DNA of 5,137 bases, taken from positions 1 to 5,137 of the forward strand of contig JAIDKM010000218.1 in assembly GCA_029051915.1 (NCBI GenBank), in the 5' to 3' direction. Below, piece after piece: positions 1-3,532 of the stretch; within the stretch, counting starts at the first letter, position 1; each line of letters begins with the position of its first letter. The stretch comes from Alistipes sp. GTDB taxonomy: Bacteria > Bacteroidota > Bacteroidia > Bacteroidales > Rikenellaceae. Made by a program: the position numbers and the translations under genes. The notes under the pieces were generated by a model that was not told the DNA's origin, made no database searches, and worked only from the letters and a program-made list of their open reading frames with translations.

Positions 1-1
1 C

Positions 2-55
2 AGGTATCCCGGGTACCGGGCGAATTGCACCGTCGGTGCGAAGGTCTTGTTCTGA
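2..55 (+). CDS. C-terminal end of an outer-membrane beta-barrel protein (possibly TonB-dependent receptor), partial
   Basis: Only the last 17 codons and the TGA stop (53-55) are inside the window. The peptide ends ...NCTVGAKVLF. A terminal Phe with small or hydrophobic residues at alternating positions before it (V at -3, A at -5, V at -7, C at -9) matches the C-terminal beta-signal of proteins inserted in the outer membrane by the BAM complex. In Bacteroidota this ending is very common in TonB-dependent receptors and related barrels, but 17 residues cannot tell which family it is. A strong hairpin terminator 32 bases past the stop supports this frame being the real gene end. The other two plus frames are also open here, so the call rests on the peptide pattern and the terminator. 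Confidence 0.45.
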   Translation, partial: RYPGYRANCTVGAKVLF

Positions 56-86
56 GAATTCCGCGACGACTGCCGTATTCACAGGC

Positions 87-119
87 AAAAAGGACGGTTC
101 CTTTCGGTTCCGTCCTTTT
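87..119. terminator. Hairpin terminator, probably bidirectional
   Basis: A perfect 10-bp stem pairs 88-97 (AAAAGGACGG) with 110-119 (CCGTCCTTTT). The 12-nt loop (98-109) can form two further G-C pairs (100-101 with 106-107). On the plus strand the stem ends in TTTT after the barrel-protein stop. On the minus strand it ends in five T residues (91-87), where it can act as a backup stop for the SRP RNA transcript. Confidence 0.8.
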
Positions 120-136
120 CGTATGGGCATGAAAAA

Positions 137-233
137 AGGGTGAGCTACTTATATCGCACCGCTACGACCGCATACCCTTGCTCGATTCCTCGCCTGGGGG
201 ATTCTGCAGGAGCTGGTCGTATAAGACTCACCC
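137..233 (-). ncRNA. ffs: Bacterial small signal recognition particle RNA (4.5S RNA)
   Basis: This is the RNA scaffold of the signal recognition particle. It binds the protein Ffh and stimulates the Ffh/FtsY GTPases during co-translational targeting of membrane proteins. Read on the minus strand, 196-179 gives CAGG-CGA-GGAA-UCG-AGCA: a GGAA tetraloop closed by three base pairs and flanked by the CAGG/AGCA internal loop that Ffh recognises. E. coli 4.5S RNA has the same layout (CAGG-UCC-GGAA-GGA-AGCA). CCC and GGG extend the helix outward. The two ends pair perfectly over 7 bp (GGGUGAG 233-227 with CUCACCC 144-138). Inner helices include CUUAUA (225-220) with UAUAAG (153-148), or alternatively UACGACC (221-215) with GGUCGUA (169-163). 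Six U residues follow the closing stem (137-132), giving self-termination. The roughly 96-nt length fits the small bacterial SRP RNA class. A well-formed promoter ends 5 nt before position 233. The call rests on motif and pairing and was not scored with a covariance model. Confidence 0.88.
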
Positions 234-237
234 GGCA

Positions 238-268
238 CAAAAGTAGGAAATTTTTATATCTTTGCAAA
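238..268 (-). promoter_or_regulatory. Promoter of the SRP RNA gene (Bacteroidetes type)
   Basis: On the minus strand TTTG (268-265) is followed by 19 nt and then TACTTTTG (245-238). This fits the Bacteroidetes sigma-ABfr consensus of a TTTG-like -33 element and a TAnnTTTG -7 element. The expected start lies about 5 nt downstream, at the GGG (233-231) that begins the closing stem of the RNA. The -33 element directly abuts the -7 box of the opposite mltG promoter (257-264), so the two promoters are interlocked. Confidence 0.75.
257..264 (+). promoter_or_regulatory. -7 box of the mltG promoter
   Basis: TATCTTTG matches TAnnTTTG exactly and lies 18 nt before the mltG ATG at 283. No TTTG-like -33 element is visible about 19-20 nt upstream (near 234-238), so this promoter looks weaker than the SRP RNA promoter facing it. 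The box also covers the only upstream alternative start (TTG at 262), which excludes that start. Confidence 0.65.
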
Positions 269-282
269 AATTTCGGAAAGCA

Positions 283-1293
283 ATGCGTAAAAAAATCCTT
301 TATGCCTCTCTGGCCCTTGTCGCTGCGATTGCGATCGCGGGTTCGATCGTTCTCGTACAGTTTCGGGGCAATGCCGTGCCCGAGAGGTACGAGCTCTTCG
401 TCAGTTCGAAGGCCGGTTACGAGCAGCTCGTCGATTCGTTGATGCCGCGGATCAGACATCGGGCCGCATTCCGTTATTACGCTCGGCGGCTCGATCTGGC
501 CGAGAGTTTCAAGCCGGGCCACTACGAGCTCGAGCCCGGCATGAGCGTGATCCGCATCACCCGCGTTCTCAAGTTGGGATTGCAGACTCCCGTGCGTGTT
601 ACGATCAACAACGTGCGTACTTCCGCTCAGTTGGCTCAGAAGCTCGCCCGACAGCTCGATGCCGATTCCGTCGAATGGATGCAGGAGCTCGCTTCGCAGG
701 AGCAGGCCGCCCGGATCGGGTTCGACAGCTTGACGCTCTTTTCGATGTTCGTTCCCGATTCCTACGAGTTCTATTGGACTGTTTCGCCCGGAGAGTTTCT
801 GCAGCATATGAGGCGTGAGTACGACCGTTTTTGGACGTCCGAGCGCGATCGGTTGCGCAAGCGCAGCGGGCTGAGCCGGACGGAGGTCATGACTTTGGCG
901 TCGATCGTCTACGAGGAGACCCGTCGGAGCGACGAAATGCCTCGCGTGGCCGGGGTCTATGTCAACCGCCTGCGTAAGGGAATTCCTTTGCAGGCCGATC
1001 CGACAGTCAAATATGCGATGCAGGATTTCGCATTGCGGCGTATTTTGCACAAGCACCTGAAATATCCGTCGCCCTATAATACCTATATAAATAAAGGATT
1101 GCCGCCTTCGCCCATCTGCATGCCGGGCAAGGATGCCATCGAGGCCGTTCTTCATTTCGAGGATCACGATTATATCTTCTTCTGTGCGCGGCCCGAATTC
1201 GACGGGTACCATAATTTCGCCAAAACCTACACCGAGCATCTGGCTAATGCACGTGCTTACAGCGCCGAACTGAACCGGCGGAACATCAAGTAG
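283..1293 (+). CDS. mltG: Endolytic murein transglycosylase MltG
   Basis: MltG is an inner-membrane lytic transglycosylase that cleaves nascent glycan strands in the periplasm and is thought to set strand length by releasing or terminating them. The 336-residue product is close to the 340 of E. coli MltG. Residues 1-4 (MRKK) are followed by one membrane anchor (about 5-27). A LysM-like part contains FKPGHYELEPGMSV (76-89), and FVPDSYEFYW (156-165) matches the family's PD motif. The catalytic YceG domain holds ASIVYEETR (206-214), in which E212 aligns with catalytic E218 of E. coli. It also holds VYVNRLRKGIPLQADPTVKY (225-244) and PSPYNTYINKGLPPSPI (262-278). The ATG at 283 is chosen because the in-frame TTG upstream lies inside the -7 box and because MRKK plus the helix makes a normal signal anchor. 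The leader is only about 10-15 nt, with GGAAAG (275-280) as a possible but close ribosome site. The gene is divergent from the SRP RNA and ends 12 nt before a strong terminator. Confidence 0.95.
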   Translation: MRKKILYASLALVAAIAIAGSIVLVQFRGNAVPERYELFVSSKAGYEQLVDSLMPRIRHRAAFRYYARRLDLAESFKPGHYELEPGMSVIRITRVLKLGLQTPVRVTINNVRTSAQLAQKLARQLDADSVEWMQELASQEQAARIGFDSLTLFSMFVPDSYEFYWTVSPGEFLQHMRREYDRFWTSERDRLRKRSGLSRTEVMTLASIVYEETRRSDEMPRVAGVYVNRLRKGIPLQADPTVKYAMQDFALRRILHKHLKYPSPYNTYINKGLPPSPICMPGKDAIEAVLHFEDHDYIFFCARPEFDGYHNFAKTYTEHLANARAYSAELNRRNIK

Positions 1294-1305
1294 CCGTTTT
1301 AGAAT

Positions 1306-1335
1306 GAAAAGCCCGCCGGTCAAGGCGGGCTTTTC
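1306..1335. terminator. Bidirectional terminator between convergent genes
   Basis: A perfect 12-bp stem GAAAAGCCCGCC (1306-1317) / GGCGGGCTTTTC (1324-1335) encloses a 6-nt loop. The G+C-rich core is flanked by A and T runs on both sides, so it makes a U-run in either direction. It sits between the mltG stop (1293) and the stop of the convergent NTF2-like gene (1354) and probably serves both. Confidence 0.92.
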
Positions 1336-1353
1336 CAATGCGGGAAGTCTCCT

Positions 1354-1737
1354 TTATTTCTCGATCGTGTCGGAATTCTGGTTGTAGGCTTTCGCTACGC
1401 ATTTCCATTCTCCGTCGATTTTCAGCAGCAGCAGATAGTCCGTGAAGTCGATGCGGCCTCCCCAGCCTTCTTCGAGTACCCGGACTACGGCTAGCGTCTC
1501 TTCGACGGCCACCACATCGATTCGGGCCTTGAATCCTTCGCCGGCGCCGACCGTATCGACATTGCGGTAGAACTGGTCGATGGAACCGCGTTCCATTTTT
1601 CCGTCAAGAATGCCGAACAGCACGGCATCTTCGGTGAATAGTTCGCGGGCATGGCTGCTGTTGCCTTCCGCTACGCTTTTTACAAATTTCCGAGCAGCTT
1701 CTTCTACTGCTGCATATTCCTTGATCGGATCGCGCAT
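1354..1737 (-). CDS. NTF2-like protein of the putative lumazine-binding (SnoaL-type) family
   Basis: The 127-residue product is a small soluble protein with the layout of the NTF2/SnoaL fold: N-terminal helices (AAVEEAARKFVKSVAEGN, 9-26), an acidic strand region (FTEDAVLFGILDGKME, 34-49), a helix with SIDQFYRNV (52-60), and a C-terminal sheet ending FTDYLLLLKIDGEWKCVAKA (98-117). The GxxxxTDYLxLLKIDGEWK pattern is what I know from the 'putative lumazine-binding' family (Lumazine_bd_2). Members of this fold range from enzymes to ligand binders, and no substrate can be read from the sequence. The reading frame extends upstream to 1854, but the promoter -7 box at 1773-1766 would then lie inside the gene, so the ATG at 1737 (MRDPIKEY) is preferred. 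The leader is about 20-25 nt, A/C-rich, with no Shine-Dalgarno sequence. The gene is divergent from the HxlR-type regulator at 1890, a common arrangement for a regulator and its target. Confidence 0.82.
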   Translation of the reverse strand: MRDPIKEYAAVEEAARKFVKSVAEGNSSHARELFTEDAVLFGILDGKMERGSIDQFYRNVDTVGAGEGFKARIDVVAVEETLAVVRVLEEGWGGRIDFTDYLLLLKIDGEWKCVAKAYNQNSDTIEK

Positions 1738-1765
1738 GGTGTTTGTGTTGTTGGTTTGACTGGGG

Positions 1766-1797
1766 CAAAGATATGGGGTAGTGTCGGTTATTACAAG
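1766..1797 (-). promoter_or_regulatory. Promoter of the NTF2-like gene
   Basis: On the minus strand CTTG (1797-1794) is followed by 20 nt and then TATCTTTG (1773-1766), a full match to the TAnnTTTG -7 box with a reasonable -33 element. Transcription should start near 1760, leaving a leader of about 20-25 nt before the ATG at 1737. The placement decides the start codon of the gene. Confidence 0.72.
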
Positions 1798-1840
1798 TAC
1801 TGAAAAATTTTTCGGGTACCGATAATTTTCTCTGTATGTC

Positions 1841-1852
1841 GCCCGATCGGGC
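1841..1852. promoter_or_regulatory. Perfect 12-bp palindrome, candidate operator
   Basis: GCCCGATCGGGC is self-complementary over all 12 bases. It lies between the expected -33 and -7 positions of the HxlR-type gene's promoter, ending 9 nt before the -7 box, in an otherwise A/T-rich stretch. A dimeric winged-helix regulator would be expected to bind such a site. Its use as an operator is inference. Confidence 0.4.
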
Positions 1853-1861
1853 AATTATGTT

Positions 1862-1869
1862 TATTTTTG
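1862..1869 (+). promoter_or_regulatory. -7 box of the HxlR-type regulator gene
   Basis: TATTTTTG fits TAnnTTTG and lies 20 nt before the ATG at 1890. No TTTG-like -33 element is visible at the right distance (around 1838-1842). That position is next to the 12-bp palindrome at 1841-1852. The box also overlaps the left arm of the inverted repeat at 1864-1880. Confidence 0.62.
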
Positions 1870-1880
1870 CATTGCAAAAA
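1864..1880. repeat. Inverted repeat over -7 box and transcription start, candidate operator
   Basis: TTTTTGC-ATT-GCAAAAA is a perfect 7-bp inverted repeat with a 3-nt spacer. Its left arm lies within the -7 box and its right arm covers the predicted transcription start and early leader, so a bound dimer would block the promoter. Part of the symmetry could be incidental, because TTTGCAAAA is frequent just after Bacteroidetes -7 boxes (mltG has the same string at 261-269). Confidence 0.35.
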
Positions 1881-1889
1881 GATCCGCCC

Positions 1890-2243
1890 ATGTACGAAAG
1901 AAAAATTCCGGTCGACTTGAGTTGTCCTTTGCGGTTGACCATGAGCCTCATCAATTCCAAATGGAAGTCTTGCATCCTCGACGAACTGCGCCACGGCTCC
2001 ATGCGCCCCAGCGAGCTTCATAAGGCGTTGCCCGAGGCCGCGCCGCGCGTGCTGGATTTGCAGTTGCGGGAGTTGGCGGAGGACGGATTGGTCGTGAAAA
2101 CCATCTTTGCGGAGCTCCCGCCGCGTTCAGAATACGCCATCACGGAGTTGGGGCGGTCGTTGTTGCCGATCCTCGATGCCATGATCGCCTGGGGCGAGCG
2201 CAACAGCGCCTTGTTCGAACGAAAGTTCGGCACAATGGATTGA
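1890..2243 (+). CDS. HxlR-family winged-helix transcriptional regulator
   Basis: This 117-residue product is a MarR-like dimeric DNA-binding protein of the HxlR class, many of which sense electrophiles, oxidants or metabolites. SCPLRLTMSLINSKWKSCIL (11-30) matches the family opening CPxxxxxxxIxxKWKxxIL. RPSELHKALPEAAPRVLDLQ (39-58) is the recognition-helix region. LRELAEDGLVVKTIFAELPP (59-78) and RSEYAITELGRSLLPILDAM (79-98) form the wing and dimer region, with the hallmark P-P-x-S-E-Y-x-L/I-T-x-x-G. Cys12 sits where redox-sensing HxlR proteins such as HypR and YodB carry their N-terminal cysteine; Cys28 is a second cysteine. The ATG at 1890 is used because the upstream in-frame starts (1836, 1857) lie at or before the -7 box. 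The gene is divergent from the NTF2-like gene, and inverted repeats in the shared intergenic region suggest autoregulation. The ligand cannot be inferred. Confidence 0.92.
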   Translation: MYERKIPVDLSCPLRLTMSLINSKWKSCILDELRHGSMRPSELHKALPEAAPRVLDLQLRELAEDGLVVKTIFAELPPRSEYAITELGRSLLPILDAMIAWGERNSALFERKFGTMD

Positions 2244-2252
2244 GTGTGCCGA
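2227..2252 (+). terminator. Hairpin over the stop codon of the HxlR-type gene, possible weak terminator
   Basis: TCGGCACA (2227-2234) pairs perfectly with TGTGCCGA (2245-2252) around a 10-nt loop that contains the TGA stop (2241-2243). The sequence after it (TCGTTCTCTTG) is only moderately T-rich, so this is at best a weak intrinsic terminator or a 3' stabilising hairpin. I see no better terminator before the next gene's promoter at 2330. Confidence 0.4.
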
Positions 2253-2329
2253 TCGTTCTCTTGATGCGCCGGTCGTTGCCGCATTGCGTTTTATTTTCGG
2301 ATAGTTTCTCGTTTTCCGGCGTTTTTGCG

Positions 2330-2337
2330 TATATTTG
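2330..2337 (+). promoter_or_regulatory. -7 box of the operon starting with the YciO-like gene
   Basis: TATATTTG matches TAnnTTTG and ends only 6 nt before the ATG at 2344. A weak TTTC (2305-2308) sits about 21 nt upstream as a possible -33 element. The predicted transcript starts at or within a few bases of the start codon, so the mRNA would be nearly leaderless. Confidence 0.6.
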
Positions 2338-2343
2338 TGATCC

Positions 2344-2937
2344 ATGCTTACGAAAATTTACGGTCAGAATCCTTCGGAACGCGAGTTGCAGCGGGTCGTC
2401 TCGGTGCTCGGGAGCGATGGAATCATCATCTATCCCACCGACAGCGTTTACGCTTTCGGTTGTTCGCTTCGTTCGGCCAAAGCCATCGAGCGCTTGCGGC
2501 GGTTGAAAGGGAAGACCGAGTTTTCGTTGGTCTTTTCCGATCTCGCGCAGGTCGCGGAGTTCTGCCGTGTGGACAATGCTGCATTCCGGGTGTTGAAGCG
2601 TAATTTGCCGGGGCCTTTCACTTTCGTGTTGCCGGCTTCGTCGCGGGTGCCCGACAAGACGCTCGGCAAGCGGAAAACCATCGGTGTGCGCATTCCCGCG
2701 AATCCCGTTGCCCGGGCGATCGTCGATATGTTGGGAGCTCCGTTGGTTACCGCTTCGGTGCCTGGGGACGACGAGACGGAGTATACCACGGACCCCGAGT
2801 TGATCCACGAGCGCTATGGCCGTGAGATTCCGTTGGTCGTCGACGGCGGGGTAGGCGACAGCGTTCCTACTACGGTCGTCGATCTCTCGGACGGAGAGCC
2901 GGAGATCTTGCGTGAGGGCAAGGGTGAATTAGGATAG
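2344..2937 (+). CDS. Sua5/YciO/YrdC-family protein, YciO-like (L-threonylcarbamoyladenylate synthase type)
   Basis: The family fold binds ATP and double-stranded RNA. True TsaC/Sua5 members make threonylcarbamoyl-AMP from threonine, bicarbonate and ATP for the t6A37 tRNA modification. The 197-residue product is a single YrdC domain: IIIYPTDSVYAFGC (27-40), LRRLKGKTEFSLVFSDL (51-67), VDNAAFRVLKRNLPGPFTFV (76-95), KRKTIGVRIPANPVARAIV (109-127), PTTVVDLSDGEPEILREGKG (175-194). Several blocks (PTDSxYAxGC, VDNxAFRxxKxNxPGxxTF, KRKTIGxRxPxNP, REGxG) resemble E. coli YciO more than YrdC. The canonical K-x-R...S-x-N motif is altered: K55-G-K57 and S138-V-P140. This protein could be the cell's TC-AMP synthase or a YciO-type relative with another main role. 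Automated pipelines usually name such proteins threonylcarbamoyl-AMP synthase. It is the first gene of a probable four-gene operon, with 25 nt before the next ATG. Confidence 0.9.
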   Translation: MLTKIYGQNPSERELQRVVSVLGSDGIIIYPTDSVYAFGCSLRSAKAIERLRRLKGKTEFSLVFSDLAQVAEFCRVDNAAFRVLKRNLPGPFTFVLPASSRVPDKTLGKRKTIGVRIPANPVARAIVDMLGAPLVTASVPGDDETEYTTDPELIHERYGREIPLVVDGGVGDSVPTTVVDLSDGEPEILREGKGELG

Positions 2938-2962
2938 TCGATTTAATAAATAGTTCTTTACA

Positions 2963-3532
2963 ATGAAAAATTCTTTCTGGAGCGATGCTGCCCGGTGCGG
3001 CGCTTACGTAGGATTGTTGTTGGCCGTGTCGTCCGTTTTGGAGACGGGCATGGCACTTTCCGGCAAATTGGGACTCTATGCGGTCATCATCTTCGAGTGG
3101 TTGGCGGCCGTGGCGTTGCATTTCTATTTGTTGTTCCGTTTCACACGCCGGCGTTCCGCGCTCTATACCGCCGAGGAGGGTTTCTCGTTCGGCCAGGGCT
3201 ATGGTTACGTGCTTTCCGCTTCTTTGTTGGCCGGTTTGATCCTCGGCGTGGTCAATTACATCTTCGTCCATTTGATTTTGGGCTACGAGCATTACATCGG
3301 ACGCGTTTCCGACACCATGACCCGACTCGTCAGCATGAGCGGTGGCCAGAACGCTTCCGTAACGATGCTCGTCCAGCAGTTGCAGAATACGCCCGAACCG
3401 TCGCTCTTCGCCACGATCTGGAGCGGTATCTGGTCGAGCCTGCTTTTCGGCGCCGTCTTCGGCCTGATCGTTGCCGGGGTGTCGTCGCGTGCGCCGCAAC
3501 TCTTTTCCGACAGCAATTCCGACCATGAATAA
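2963..3532 (+). CDS. DUF4199 family integral membrane protein
   Basis: The 189-residue product has four hydrophobic segments at roughly 10-32, 37-59, 80-106 and 150-173, with a polar loop (107-148) containing the GYEHYI stretch and a charged, acidic C-terminal tail (DSNSDHE). FSFGQGYGYVLSASLLAGLI (74-93) and the following VVNYIFVHLIL match the pattern I know from DUF4199, a Bacteroidetes-centred family of unknown function. The ATG at 2963 follows an A/T-rich 25-nt gap after the YciO-like gene with no clear promoter or Shine-Dalgarno sequence. Its stop overlaps the start of the glycosyltransferase gene, and DUF4199 genes are known to me as frequent neighbours of such GT2 genes in Bacteroidota. 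That suggests a membrane partner of the glycosyltransferase, perhaps for its lipid-linked substrate, but this is inference from position only. Confidence 0.85.
   Translation: MKNSFWSDAARCGAYVGLLLAVSSVLETGMALSGKLGLYAVIIFEWLAAVALHFYLLFRFTRRRSALYTAEEGFSFGQGYGYVLSASLLAGLILGVVNYIFVHLILGYEHYIGRVSDTMTRLVSMSGGQNASVTMLVQQLQNTPEPSLFATIWSGIWSSLLFGAVFGLIVAGVSSRAPQLFSDSNSDHE

Noticed and set aside
27..39. Inverted repeat GCACCG-T-CGGTGC near the left edge
   Set aside because: It lies inside the last codons of the barrel protein, has a one-base loop and no following T-run. The terminator at 87-119 is far better.
138..233. A long tRNA (7-bp acceptor-like stem and a TCGATTCC string at 182-189 on the plus strand)
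   Set aside because: The T-loop-like string is in the wrong place relative to the 3' strand of the stem, there is no D-arm or anticodon arm and no CCA. The minus-strand reading explains every part as SRP RNA.
262..282. Upstream TTG start adding seven residues to mltG
   Set aside because: The TTG is part of the -7 box TATCTTTG, so it would not be within the transcript. The ATG at 283 gives a normal signal anchor.
145..1338. Long open frame on the minus strand through mltG and the SRP RNA (397 codons)
   Set aside because: It is the antisense shadow of mltG, has no recognisable domain, runs across a strong terminator, and covers the SRP RNA. G+C-rich genes often leave the antisense frame open.
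1802..1813. A/T palindrome GAAAAATTTTTC in the divergent intergenic region
   Set aside because: It is symmetric, but runs of A followed by T are expected by chance in A/T-rich intergenic DNA, and it overlaps neither promoter's core boxes.
1738..1854. N-terminal extension of the NTF2-like protein from an ATG at 1854
   Set aside because: It would place the gene's own promoter inside the coding region, and the extra 39 residues look like translated A/T-rich intergenic DNA.
1836..1889. N-terminal extension of the HxlR-type regulator
   Set aside because: The extra 18 residues are encoded by the palindrome and promoter box, and HxlR proteins normally start shortly before the SCP motif.
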